This document shows, one piece after another, positions 23,260 to 36,252 of a DNA stretch of 64,000 nt (position 1 is its first letter; the number at the start of each line of letters is the position of its first letter). The position numbers were made by a program, and so were the translations under genes. The notes beneath the pieces were generated by a model. That model saw only the letters and a program-made list of their open reading frames with translations. It had not been told where the DNA came from and searched no databases. Source of the stretch: Dactylonectria macrodidyma (lineage: Eukaryota > Ascomycota > Sordariomycetes > Hypocreales > Nectriaceae). Location of the stretch: NCBI GenBank assembly GCA_020744425.1, contig JAGMUV010000025.1:806001-870000 (forward strand). The letters run 5' to 3'.

Positions 23260-23818
23260 AACCAAAGGGGAGTTGGGACTTCGGATTGTTACTCGTGACT
23301 TGTCGCTTCTATTCAACGCCAGGTTTGGCGGCCTGACTTCGATCTGACCAAAGGGCAAGCATCAAATAAGCTTGGGAGAACCGGGGCTCACTTCAAGTAG
23401 ATCTGTATTTTGACTAAATTGACTCTCCAGAGGCCAATTTGGTAGTAGATCTTCAAAGCCATAACTAAGGTTTTTTCTCTAATATAGTCATCTGGGAAGT
23501 TTAATACAAAAAGAACATGAAAATGTAATTTTGAAATGATTAGATCTATATTGCTGTTGCAGCTACGTATCACGGTCGACAATTAAAACCGCCATTGCTA
23601 GACTGACGATTTCTTTCTTTAGATTAGTACAGTTTCTTAGAGAGCTTAATAATTCCCTGATTCGGCTAGTCTAGACTCTCTAATAAGAATTATATAAGGC
23701 TGCCTCCTTTATTTATTTAAACCACACCTCTTTAAAAGTGGCGGAGTTATTCTTAAGGAATTGCAGTTAAAATTATATAAACCTCTATTACAATTCTTAA
23801 AGCCTTTTATCTATTATT
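23260..23818. other. Transition into the AT-rich block
   Basis: No gene. From about 23,600 the DNA becomes AT-rich and loses CpA, TpG and CpG, which marks the left edge of the RIP-mutated block. Confidence 0.6.
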
Positions 23819-24364
23819 TATAAAGGCTATAGTAGTGGAAGGAGTGGAAGGAGTGAAAGGTTATTAGTAGAACTCGGCGATTGTGGGTTAAGGAATTAAC
23901 TAATTAGAGAAAGGAATAGAGATTTAGAAAGAGCAGGAAAAGGCGATTAGAAAGGTAGTTAGTTTAATTTAATTAATTAAGAAATATATATATTAATAAT
24001 AATAATCTATTTAGACTAATTAGATAAAAGCCCTAGCTTTATAAAGAGATTACTATTTAATTATATATTTAATTTAATAGAGAATTTAGATAATTTATTA
24101 TAATAAAACTAAGTAAGATATATCTTAAGTTTTAAGACTATTAGATATATATTTAATACTTAAACTTTAATCTTATTAAAGGTTTTTATTATAGATATTT
24201 TTTATAATTATAATATAAAAAAATAGGCTTTTTAAAGTATATTATATACTATTATAAAGCTAAAAATTAGAAGATTTTAAATATATTATGTATAATCTTA
24301 TTTAATAGGAGCTAAAGGAAATATTTCTTTATTAATTATATATTTTATATATAAGGACTTTATA
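23819..24364 (+). repeat. 546 bp LTR-like repeat, heavily mutated copy
   Basis: It matches 43873-44419 in inverted orientation over its full length, starting TATAAAGGCTATAG and ending GGACTTTATA. Relative to that copy nearly all changes are C-to-T or G-to-A. No matching 5 bp flanks are seen (TTATT against GCTCT). It abuts the 3' remnant of the minus-strand copia, so it may be a second solo LTR whose flank was lost or a breakpoint of an inversion. Confidence 0.65.
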
Positions 24365-24863
24365 GCTCTTTTTAAATATATTTCCTTATAATATATTTAT
24401 TACTTAAGGACTTATATATAAAAAACTCTTTTTAAAAGAAAAAAAGTTTCTTATATTTTTCCTTTATTAAAGAATTTAAAAAAAACCTTATATAAAGTTA
24501 AAAACTCTTAGTTATTTTTAATGGCTTTATAGTTATATAGATTTAGAAATACTCTTAGTCTTTTAAAGTCTATAGAGTTGAGACTTTTAATAAAGAAGTC
24601 TATTATATTATCTTTACTTTTTATAAAATAAAAGGTTATTTTCTCTTTTTTTATTTTATCTTTTATAAAGTAATAAAATATATCTATATACTTTAATCTT
24701 TTATAATAAGAAGAGTTTTTAATTAATTATTTAACTGCTTTATTATCTATTGAAATAGAAAGTATAGATCTATTATAAGAAAGAGATAAATTCTTATTTA
24801 TATATTTATAAAGACTATTAAGAGATAAACTCTTTTTAGTTACTTCTTTTAAAGCTATATATT

Positions 24864-25096
24864 TGTTGAATTAGAGGCATGTTGGAACACTAGGGCACTA
24901 GAGAGTCACGTGAGAAGCAGGGGAGTTGTCAGGACCGACTCGGAGAAGGCTCGCCAAGCCTCCGGCCAGCTAGCCTGTATTAAGAAGAAAGGAGAGCTAG
25001 ACCTCCCTGACCCTAAGGGGCGGGGGCTATAGTAAATAGATATATAATACATACATATGTTTAAGGTCATTAATTAGTCATACGAGCTATCTAATT
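24864..25096 (+). repeat. Left LTR of plus-strand copia
   Basis: It pairs with 34463-34699 (both contain GGCACTAG and GCCTGTATTAAGAAGAAAG). It keeps more G+C than the interior. The last bases are blurred by mutation, so its end is good to a few bases. Confidence 0.85.
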
Positions 25097-26452
25097 ATTA
25101 ATAGTTGAATATGTATTACATGCCCTTACTACTTATTCACTTCTCTTATTTAGATCGCTAACTAATTACTAACCATTTAATAATAATGACCTTAGTAATT
25201 ACGATTATTCTAATTATAAGTAATAACTAGATCCCTTAGTATTCAGCCCTAAAGATAAAGGCTAATAATTAAGACCTTTAGATTTATATTAACTCTAAAA
25301 TAACTAAGAAGCCTCTCCTTATTATAAAAGAACTAATCCTTTTAGACCTTAAGTCCTTTAAGAAGAGAAAAGGCATGCTTTTATTTATAAGTGCTTTTAT
25401 ATTAATTACTATATTAAGCATTCTTATAACTAATTATAAATTAAAGACTTTTTACTTAGTAAATAGTAAAGACTTAGTAATTAAACTAATTAAAGTTACT
25501 AACCTTATAAATATAGGCCTTATAATATTTAATATATTATAAGCTAATTATAAATATTAATTAAAGAGATATATAGCTTTCTAAAAGAAAATAGTAATTA
25601 TTTAAGATTAAATCTTATAAAGTATTTTAACCTCCTTATATTATTATTATTATTTAATTAAAAAGTTATTAGCTAAGTAAGTAAAAGCCCTATATAACCA
25701 TTTTACTTATATAAAAGATAAATATATATATAAAGCTTATTAAACCTTTTATAAGTTATTAATAAAACTCTACTAATTTTGAATTATAATTTATAAAAGT
25801 ATAAGTAAATAGCTTACTTTCTAAAAAGATATAATTTAAAAAGCTTAAATAGTAAGGCTTTAAAAAGTAATAAAAGTAAGCTAATAGTTTAAAGGCTTAG
25901 TTATAATATTAAGAAGTATACTTCTTAAGTCTTAAATTAATATATATAATATTATAAAGCTAAATAAAGCTATTATAAATACTTTATTAATTATAAAGGT
26001 TTTAAAGGCTATTTAATAAGTAATTATTAATAGTCTAAAAGTCTTAACTTAAGAAAAGGTAGTATTAGGAGCGTTTTATTATTATTATAAAGGAAATAGA
26101 AGAGCTAGTAAGCCTTTAGTAAAGGCTTAAGAAAAGAGAGTATAATTATTAAGTACTACTAATAATATAAATATAAAATGCTCTGCTTGCTTTAATAATT
26201 ATTACTCTCTTACTATATATTATTATATATTTCTAAAGTTATAACTTTAAGAATAGTAGCTAAATATAATAACTAAAGCTTTAATTAAAGAATATATTAA
26301 AGAGAATATTAATAAAGTTATAAATTAAATAAAGAAGCTTATTTTAAATAATATATAATAATACTAAATACTAAGCTTTTACTAAAGAAAAGTATTAATA
26401 AATGCCTACTTAATAATTACTAAGACTTACTTATTATAACAGAGCTAATGTA

Positions 26453-28868
26453 CTTAATAAGCAAGCGCTATAAATAAGTAAGTACTGCACTTTTCCTTAC
26501 TTTTAAAATTAAAACCTTAATAAAATTATAATAAAGTATTAAATAAATTAAAACTAATTACTATGCTCTTCTTTAAAGATCTTAATTATAATCTAATAGA
26601 TCCTTATATTATAACCAGCTTTTCTATATATTTTATAGTGCCTTTCCCTTAGTAGTACTAACCTTCTTTAATCATTATTTCTTAATAATTCAGTTACTAC
26701 TTGCATATTAATATCTTTTTAATCTATTTTATCCTTTCTCTTATTTAAAGTTATCTTTCTTCCTTTATATAAGCAGGTTCTTATTACTTTATATTGCTTA
26801 CTAAGAGTCTTATTTGCTTATTAAAGGATCTAGACCTTAGACTTAGTAAAGCATTTTAATATATTATTATTTTTATTCTTTTTAAAAGTGATTTAAGTGC
26901 TTTAAGAATTAATATTAAAGAGCTATTCTAATATCTTTTTATTTATCTTTTAAAGTATTTAGACTAAGAGCTAGCCTTAAGTATAGTCTTTAGAGTCTTT
27001 AAGACTTAAGGGTTAGAAAGGCTGATCTCTTCTGTAGCTAGTATTAGAGCCTATAGCTATATATTAAGCTTTAATATAATATTTTCTAAGTTTAAAAGAA
27101 TAAGTCTGGCTCTTTAAAAACCTCCTTTAATATTACTCTTTATTATAGTAATAGTATAAGTAGTATAGAAGGCTAAGAAGAACTTAGTCTTTAAAATATA
27201 AGTTATAAAGTATTTAATTAATTACTTAATTATTTAACTATAGGCTATTTTAAATAGCTTAAAGTACTTAATATTAAGAGGCTAAAGTAAATAAGATAAA
27301 TAAAATAGTATATAAAGTATAATAATCTAATTCTCTTTATAATATTTCTTAAAGTTAATAGAATAATAACTTTTATACTTATTAAAGATTAGAAGATAAT
27401 AACTAATTAATTAATCTTTTATATATTAATTAAAGTATTTAAGCTATTTAAAACCTATTTTATTATTAATTTAGCTATTTTAAGTTATTATAATAGCCTA
27501 ATTATTTAAAAGGTTACTTTTTTAATACTAGTTAGTAATGCGATTGTGGCGGGACAGGGGTTAGATAGAGTTGTGGGGACTAGAGATTCAACTCTCTAGG
27601 TCTCGGGATTTTCTAGGGATTTTTTAAGGAGAAGATCATTATCACTAGCTTCAATAGCTGGGGAGGCAGAGAAGCCTCTCAGCTGCAGGACTGGATGGCA
27701 CTGTTATTTTCTAGACTGTATGACTATCAATTTCATTACGGATTCCCTGCTTTCCATCATACTTCTTTTAATTCTGCTGAAATCGCCCTCTTCCTGTAAA
27801 CCCGACTGACCGCGTCCGCGGTCTTCTACCCAAGCCGGGATCTGCTGCTATAACCTTCATCTTTTCGAGCCTTACTACCTTCTGCAGCGGCGATCCAACT
27901 CGATAGAGTGTCTAATTAGACACTTTTCTAGCTATCTTGAAGAGACCGGCCTGTTACCTTCACCTGCGGTAGTGCTAGAAGCAGCCGCTGCTGACCTCTG
28001 CTGGAGGCGGCGGGACAGCGTCTGTCGCGATTGGCCCTAGCGGCTCTGGAAAGATAGCTAGCCATTTAGGTGTGGTTTCTTCCTCGTCTGCTAAGGTCGT
28101 TTTATTAGTAAAGTAATATTAGCTTATAATTATAATAAATAGCTAGATTATTTAGCCTTTTATATTAATTACTTAGATAATTATAACTTATTTCTAATTT
28201 TTAAGCTAAACTGATTTTAAGTTTTTATACCTTTCTATACTTATAACTATTCTGCTTATAATAATACTTATTATAAAGCCAGTCTTATTAAAATTATAAA
28301 TATTAGCTAAATTAATACTATATTTTATAATTATATTTTCTATAAGCTAGAACTAATTATAAATAATAATTAAATCTTTATATTTAGCCTTCTAATAGTT
28401 ATATTTATAAAAAAAACGTATTTTAAGGTCTAATTATTACTTAATAAAGTTAAAAGCTTAATACTTACTAATAAGTAATGCATTATAGTTAGTCAGCAGT
28501 TAATTAGCCATTTCTTTAATACTATATAATTATAAAGAAAATCCTTATAAATCTAAGTTAAGTATAAATTAAATAATAATCTATTCTTCTAGATTGGTTA
28601 GTTAATATGAATTAAGAATAGTATTATATTAATACTAAATGCCCTTCTATTAGTAATGCAGCCTTTGCTTATCTACTTTATATATTAATATAATATATTA
28701 AATACTTAGTTTTAGGTTATTTTAAAAGGCTTAAAGAGTAAGAAGAGTTTTAGCTTTATTATTTTGCTAAGGCATGTTATATTATTAAGATTTGCTTAAT
28801 AAAGTAGAAAGTTAAGTATAGGATAGAAAAGTGCGGCGCTCGCTTGTTTATAGCGCTTGCTTATTAAG
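26453..28868 (-). mobile_element. Fot1/pogo-like Tc1/mariner element, interrupted copy
   Basis: Terminal inverted repeats of about 50 bp begin CTTAATAAGCAAGCGCTATAAA and are bordered by TA on both sides. The interior is the reverse complement of 30837-32686, whose frame encodes a pogo-type transposase. A 564 bp element (27541-28104) is inserted. Without that insert and its target duplication the length is about 1.84 kb, equal to the sister copy and typical of Fot1-class elements. It is riddled with stops. Confidence 0.82.
27541..28104 (-). mobile_element. ~564 bp non-autonomous element inserted in a Fot1-like element
   Basis: Second full copy of the element at 8575-9142, inverted relative to it. 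The sister Fot1-like copy at about 31,600 shows the empty site (rc: AATTAGCGAGGTAATATT). Here the site is duplicated as TTAGTAATG (27532-27540) and TTAGTAAAG (28105-28113), a 9 bp duplication with one mismatch. This defines the element's ends precisely. It is an island of higher GC in the AT-rich block. Confidence 0.8.
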
Positions 28869-30836
28869 TATATTATTTCTTTAATTCTAAAGTATTAATA
28901 TATATTTTTAAAGATATTATATAAATATATAATCTAAAGGCAGCTTTAATAAAAGACTTCTTATAGTTAGAAATAGAGCTAGTTTTAATTAATAATTATA
29001 AAGATATTATAATAATTCTATAATCTACTAATAGTTTACTAATAACCTTCTAACTATTTAATATTACTTTTTATAGAGCTTTAATATTAAACTTAGTATC
29101 CTTTTTATAGCTAAAGAAATAGGAGTTCTAGTAAAATATAAGACTTAGTAATAACTACTTATATAGAACTAATAGTAACTACTTTAAAGAGATTAAAAAG
29201 ATTTATAAATAATAGATTCTAAAATATATACATTTAAATAAAGAAGAATTACTAGCCCTTTAAGCACTACTTAATAACTGCTTACTAGCTTAATACTATA
29301 CTTAGAAATATATATTATAGACTTAGTAAAGGCCCCTTAAGGAGGATTTATATATATAGTACTAGCGATTTAGTTACTCAGGCTCTAAGGTTCTTAAGTA
29401 CTTTATAAATGCTGTTTAAAGTATTAGACTAAAGCTAGATAAACCCTAAGGCCTTTAAAGGATTATAATAGTTAATTATAATACTTATAAAGTAGTGAAG
29501 GCTTATTAAGCAGTCTGCTAAATGCTTTAAGAAGCTATTATAAAAATAGAGCTAGGAGAGTGAATTACTCTTAATTTCTACTTATTAAAGCCTAGTTATA
29601 AAGACTATACTTTAGTATAAATTATAATAAACTAAGCCTTTAAGTATATATAGGATTATTATTCTATAAATTAATTAATACTTATAATTTATACTATTTT
29701 TATAAGCTTTATTAAGATAATAAAAATATAATATAAAGCTATAATAAAGGCTTTTAAATATAATAATAAGCTTTTAATAATCTATTATTAAGTAATTATT
29801 AAAATAGAAATAATAGGGATTTAATATAAGCCTTTTATATTAAATACTTAAGCTTAGAATAAGAGTATAGAATGTATTATAATTATTATTATTTAAAAAA
29901 GCTATATAATATAAGTAATAACTAAGCTTTTAGTATACTTATAGTTAAAAACTATTAAAATAGCTATTTATTTTTATAATTACTTACTAAGTGCTTATTA
30001 AAATTAAAAGTCTTTTTATAAAGTGTTTTACTTATAATACTATACTAATAGTATAATAAAACCTGACTTATTCTATTTATAATTATATAGCTATAAAGCT
30101 TTTATACTAATAGTAAATATATAGCTTTATTATAACTATTTCTAAAAGCAGGCTTTATAAGCCTAAATTAGATTCCTTATAGAATATATATTAAGTAATT
30201 CCTTCTGAATTTATAACTTACTATTAAAAAAAGTAATAATCTTAAAAGATATAACCTTTAATAAATACTAATTATTTAATAAGCATTTAAAAAGCCTTTA
30301 AGACAATTTACTAAAAAAAGATTTAAAAGTAATATAAAAATGCATTTAAAAGCTACTTATAATAATAAAAGAACCTCTTCTATAGTTATTATAGCTCTTA
30401 AATAAAGAACTAAATAAAATCTTACTTAACCCTAATAATTTAGAGTATATAAAGGCTAGTAAAAAGTAAGTAAGTACTTACTAAGCTCTTATTAAATAGC
30501 TTACTTATACTACTTCTAAATTTAAAGTTCTTTTTATACTTTTATAATTACTCTTATTAGCCTTTTTTCATGTCTTAACTACTTACTTAAATATAAAAAG
30601 GCAGGAGTAGTAAGATAGTAATAATACTAGAAAAGTAAAGCTATTAAATACTTACTAAATCATCTTTAAAAGAGTAATACTTAGGATATTATTTAAAGCT
30701 ATATTCTTAATAAGCAGCTTATAAAAGTAAAAGTATTATAAATACTCTTATTAGATTAAGAAAGGTAGTCTAGCTAGCTCTTTATTAAAGCTAGTAAGAG
30801 GAAGCTTAACTTACTCTCTTAACTATATATAATGTA

Positions 30837-32686
30837 TATAATAAGCGAGTGCGTAAAATAAGCAAGCGTGCACTTTTCCCTTTAATTACTGAATTTTATC
30901 TTTTAAATTAATTTTCTTAACTATAAATCATATTATCCTTAATTAATAAAGCAAATATTAATATTACCCTTTAAGCCCTTAAGAAAGACCCTCAATTAAC
31001 TCCCTTTTGCACTTTAAATATCTATATAGTATCCTGCTGCACCTTAGAATACTAGCGTAATAGCATTCCTTTCTAATATAATATTATACTGAATTTAAGA
31101 AAACTATACGATTTAGAAGAATAGATTATTATTTAATTCATTCTTAATCTAGATTTGCGAAGGTTTCCCTTACGATTGTGTAGTATTAAAGAAATGGCTA
31201 ACTGACTATTTATTGAATGTAATGCATTACTTATTAATAAGCGCTAGGCTTCTAACTTTATTAAGTAATAACCAGACCTTAAGATATATTTTTTTTATAA
31301 ATATGACTATTAAAGGGCTAAATATAAAGATTTAACTATTATTTATAATTAGTTTAGGCTTATAAAGAATATAATTATAAAGTATAGTATTAACCTTATT
31401 AATATTTATAATTTTAATAAGACTAGCTTTATAATAGGCCTTATTATAAGTAGAATAGTTATTATAAGTATAGAAAGGTATAGAAACCTGAAATTAGTCT
31501 AGTTTAGAAACTAAGAATAGGTTATAGTCATTTAAGCAATTAATGCAAAAGGCTAGGCAATCTAGCTATTTATTATAGTTATAAGCTAATATTACCTCGC
31601 TAATTAGTATTAAGAAAGTAACCTCCTAAGCAATTAGGCTATTATAATAATTAAAAATAGCTAGACTAATAATAAGATAGGTCTTAAGTAGCTTAAGCAC
31701 TTTAATTAGTATATAAAGGATCGATTAATTAACTACTATTATTTTCTAATCCTTAATAAGTATAAAAATCATTACTCTATTAACTTTAAGAAATATTATA
31801 AAAAGAACTATATTATTATACTTTATATATTACTTTATTTATCTTATTTACTTTAGCCTCTTAATATTAGATACTTTAAGTTACTTAAATAAGCCTATAA
31901 TCAAGTAATTAAGTGATTAATTAAATACTTTATAATCTATATTTTAAAGACTGAGTTCTTCTTAGCCTTTTATATTACTTATAAAACTACTATAATAAGA
32001 AGTAATATTAAAAGAGGTTTTTAAGAGACTAGACTTATCCTCTTAAACTTAGAAAATATTATATCTAAGCTTAATATATAATTATAGATTCTAATACTAG
32101 TTAGAGAAGAGGCTGACCTTTCTAACTTTTAGATCTTAAAGATACTAAAGACTATACTTAAGGCTAGCTCTTAGTCTAAATATTTCAAAAGATAAATAAG
32201 AAGGCATTAAAGCAGCTCTCTAGCCTTAATCCTTAAAGCACTTAAGTCACTTTTAAAAAAAATAAAAGCAATAATATATTAGAACGCTTTATTAAAGTCT
32301 AAAGTCTAGATCCTTTAATAAGTAAATAAGACTTTTAATAAGCAGTATAGAGCGAAAAGAACCCACTTATATAAAGGAAGAAAGATAACTCTAAATAAAA
32401 GGAAGGATGAGATAGATTAGAGGGATATTAATATATAAGTAGTAGCTAAATTATTAAAAAGTAATAGTTAAAGGAGGTTAGTACTACTAAAGGAAAGATA
32501 CTATAAAACTTATAAAAAGATAGGTCATAATATAAGGACCTATTAGGCTATAATTAAGACCTCTAGAGAAGAGTATAGTGATTAGTTTTAATTAATTAGA
32601 TGCTTTATTATGTTTTTATTAGTAAATCTGTATTAAAGAGTGGAGAAAAGTGCGCACTTGCTTATATTACGCGCTTGCTTATTATA
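30837..32686 (+). mobile_element. Fot1/pogo-like Tc1/mariner element, 1.85 kb, RIP-mutated
   Basis: Inverted termini (TATAATAAGCGAGTGCG and its partner ending CGCGCTTGCTTATTATA) are bordered by TA. At about 31,390-31,600 the plus frame reads YNFNKTSFIIGLI, then RNLKLV, then a GNREWVT.I-like block, then LFIIV and NWY. This is the DDE region of Fot1/Pot-type transposases (consensus FDETGFxMG ... GNREWVT). Many Trp, Gln and Arg codons are now stops, as RIP would cause. It is inactive. Confidence 0.85.
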
Positions 32687-34462
32687 TATATTATAGTAAT
32701 ATTATTTCTACTTATAGAAAGAAAAAACTTCTTATAGAAAGGCCACTTATTAAAACACTCTAGTATTTATTAAAACAGCTTTCTAGCTCTTATACTTAGA
32801 TAAATAAATACTTATATAAAGACTAGCTAATTATAATTAAAACCTCTTACTTTTAAAACTATAAGGAAGTAAGCTTATAAGTTAAAGTATTTAAAGTAGT
32901 AGTAAATAGTTATTAAATACTTAGTTATTACTAGGTATTTATATATAAGCTTAATAAATATAGTTACTTTATTAAGATTAAAGTATAGCTAGTAATCTAT
33001 AGTAATTAATAGTTAAAAGATAAGTAAAATACTTATATAATTACTTTAATTAGAATATTATTTTAAACTCTTATAATTCTAACTAATTATTTTAATTATA
33101 AAATATTATAATATAATGCAGTTAATGCCTTTATATATATAGACTTTAATAAAGATATTTATATAGAAATGCTAACTAAATATTAAAAACCTAGAGTTAT
33201 CCTTAAGCTTTATAAAGCCTTATATAGCTTTAGACAGTTACTTTTCCTATAGTAATAGCATTTTAAAAAAGGCTTATACTTATTAAGCTTTTACTAAGTA
33301 CTTAATAAAGACTATTACTAGCTATATAGAAAAATCATCTTCTTTTTTTATATAAATAACTATATCCTTTACTACTTAAAGACTTTAGAAAGTAAGGTAA
33401 TTAAACTAATTAAGTCCTTTTAAAAACTCTATTAAATTAAAAGAAGTAAGTCCTTTTACTAATTCCTAAGTATAGAAGTTATTTATAATTAAGCAATCTA
33501 ATAGCTCTAGCTTTCTTAGTCTATATATATTAATAAAGCTTATTAACTATTTACTAACTCCTTACTAAATCCTAAGTATAAGACTCTAATAGTACTTAAA
33601 GAGCTTCTTATATTTAATAATAATATAACTTTATAATTAATTAACCTATAGTAATAGAAGGTTAGAACTATTATATATATTATAATTATAACCTAGCTAA
33701 ATATCGCTTTTATAATAAGCAGGCTAGTATAATTTAATTAAAACTTAAGCTCTAAGTATTATAAAGCTATAAACTGAGTTCTTTAGTATTTTTTATAAAT
33801 ATAAGGACTTTCTTTATAATATAGAGCTAAGCTTAGTAATAAAAATAATAGCCTTTTAATAGCTTCTAATACTAGTTTTACTAATAACTGACTAAACTAA
33901 AAAAGCTTATAAGTATTTATTATAAGCCTTTTTAGTAATATAACCTCTTAAAAAGCTAATAAGTAAGATATAGTAATAATATTAATAATAAAGGCTGAGT
34001 TACTAGCTTTATTATAAGTAATAAAAAAAGCCCTCTTTATAAGCTAGCTTATTTTATCTCTATATATTATCCTGCGCTTACTAACCGCTTAGTAAGGAGT
34101 CGCTCCTCTTTCCTAAATAACTATTTAATATAATAATAAGTAGACTATTTACTTAGTTAAAAAAGAGCTTATTTAACTATATATAAAGCTTTAGTATATT
34201 AATATCTATAATTACTAGCTTTATTAAAAAGTTATATAAAGCTAAATTAATATTATTTATATACTATTAGCTTAACTATTAGCTAATAGCTTTATAAAGA
34301 GCTTTCTATAAGAAGCCTTTAAAGCATTCATTTAGTAATTAAAGCTTGCTAACCTTTTAATAAAACTGGCTTAAAACTAGAAATAGAAATTAGAAGAAGA
34401 AAAAGAAGCCTTAGTAATTCTAGAAGTCAGCCTAAAGGCTATACCTTTAAGCTAAAGGGGCG

Positions 34463-34699
34463 TGTTAAATTAGAGGCATATTAGAACACTAGGGCACTAG
34501 GGGGTTATGTAAGAAGCAGGGGGGTTATTAGGACTGACTTAGAGAAGGCTCGCTAAGCCTCTGGCTAGCTAGCCTGTATTAAGAAGAAAGAAGAGCTAGA
34601 CCTCTCTGACTTTAAGGGGCGGGAGCTATAGTGAATAAATATATAATATATATATATATATATTTAAGGTTATTAATTAGTTATACGAGCTATCTAACA
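34463..34699 (+). repeat. Right LTR of plus-strand copia
   Basis: Starts TGTTAAATTAGAGG just after the purine tract and ends TATCTAACA, followed by the ATATT duplication. Differences from the left LTR are almost all transitions. Confidence 0.88.
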
Positions 34700-35982
34700 A
34701 TATTTAACTTTATAATTACTTAAAGTTATACTTTTCTACTTAGTTATATTTTAACTTATAAGGTTATTATATAAGAAGAAACTATATTTACTTATAGACT
34801 TTTTATTAGTTATATTAAAGGCTTAATTAGCATCTAAATAACTTCTTATTATATTATATAATAAGTTAAATTATATATTATAATTATAATATAAACCTAA
34901 GCCTTTATAATTATTTAAATACTTTTAAATTATATTTAAAGCTTTAAAGTAAGAGTTATTAGATTTAAATATAAATATTAAGATATTATTAATAATATAA
35001 GCTATATTAAGTTTAGTCTTTATAGAAGGATATAATAGAGAATAAACTTCTTTTTAATATTATAATATATCTTTATTAAAAGGAGTTATAATTACTTTTT
35101 ATAGCTTATTTCTAACTATAGAAAGAACTTCTAAAGTTCTTATAGCTTATTTATTATATTCTATTATTTTAGAATTTATATATTTTATTTAGTTTATATA
35201 TATGCCTTTATTCTTTTAGTTTATAATTATATTTATTCTTAAGAATTCTTTTATCTTTTTTAAAGACTGTGTTTTAATATCTTTAGATAAGAGATTTATA
35301 ACTTTATATATATTAGCTTTATTTAGACTAATAAAAATCTAATTATCTATATAGTATATTATAGCTATTTTATAAAGGTTATTTATAAATACCCCTTTAT
35401 TATAAAGTATAAGTTTAAAACCTAGCTTATTTAAATATATAAAGAGAAAGTTATATTAAAGTTTAAGACTTTATTTTAAATTATATAAAGCTTTATCTAG
35501 TTTTAAAACTAAGGCTTTTTTATTTTCTTTATATTCTTTATATAACTCTTTAGTTATAGTATTTTTTAAAGACTTTAATATATAGTCTTTAAATTTAGTA
35601 AGTAGTATAGTATATATATTTTTATTTATTTTAAAATGAATAACAGCGTTTTTAATATTATATTATATTATTTTATAATTATTTATAATTACTAATATTA
35701 ATAATAGCTTTATAGTTTTAAGTCTTATAATAGTTATAAAAGTCTTTATATAGTTAAGATTATGTATTTAATTATAGCCTTAAACTATTTATTTAGACTT
35801 ATATTTTATAATAGAGTTATTAGAGTTTATTTTTATCTTATAAACCTAGTAGCCTTTTATAAGAGTTTTATTATTAAAAAGGTTTATTATAGACTAAACC
35901 TTTTAAGCTAGTAATTCTTTTACTTTTATTTTTATAAAAAGTATTTACTTATCTTTATATATACTTTCTATAGCCTTATTAT

Positions 35983-36252
35983 TATTACAGGCTTAGCCTG
36001 GAGTAGGAAGCTACTGAGTTGACTGTAGAGACGCTCTAGCTAGCTCGTAGCGATCTTGCGGCTTGGCCAGGCTGATACTGGCCCTAAGAGCGATATCGCC
36101 AGAACCTAGCCCTAGACTAAGGGCTAGTAGCCCTAGCTATAGATATATATAATAGAGGCTTGCTATGACCTAGTAGTGACCTTACTTAGCTTAAGATACT
36201 TCAATTTACTAAATACTCTCTTATTAAATAAGCCTAAGGTCTTCTCTTTATA
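35983..36252 (+). repeat. Left LTR of gypsy element
   Basis: 270 bp, starting TATTACAGGCTTAGCCTGG and ending TTCTCTTTATA. It is far more GC-rich than its surroundings and close to the right LTR in sequence. Confidence 0.88.

Larger units (their letters stand above)
24864..34699 (+). mobile_element. Ty1/copia LTR retrotransposon carrying two nested DNA transposons
   Basis: LTRs (24864 to about 25096, and 34463-34699, about 235 bp, TGTT...TAACA) lie in direct orientation. The element is flanked by a perfect 5 bp duplication ATATT (24859-24863 and 34700-34704). A purine tract (AAAGGGGCG) precedes the right LTR. Degraded copia motifs appear in order: integrase GI.YKPFILNT.A.NKSIE at about 29,815, RT NAFIYIDFNKDIYIEML and KALYSFRQ at about 33,115-33,260, and RNase H KQDTV.TSTTKAELLAL at about 33,950. 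Removing the insertions at 26453-28868 and 30837-32686 leaves about 5.57 kb, a normal copia size. Stops throughout make it inactive. Confidence 0.88.
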
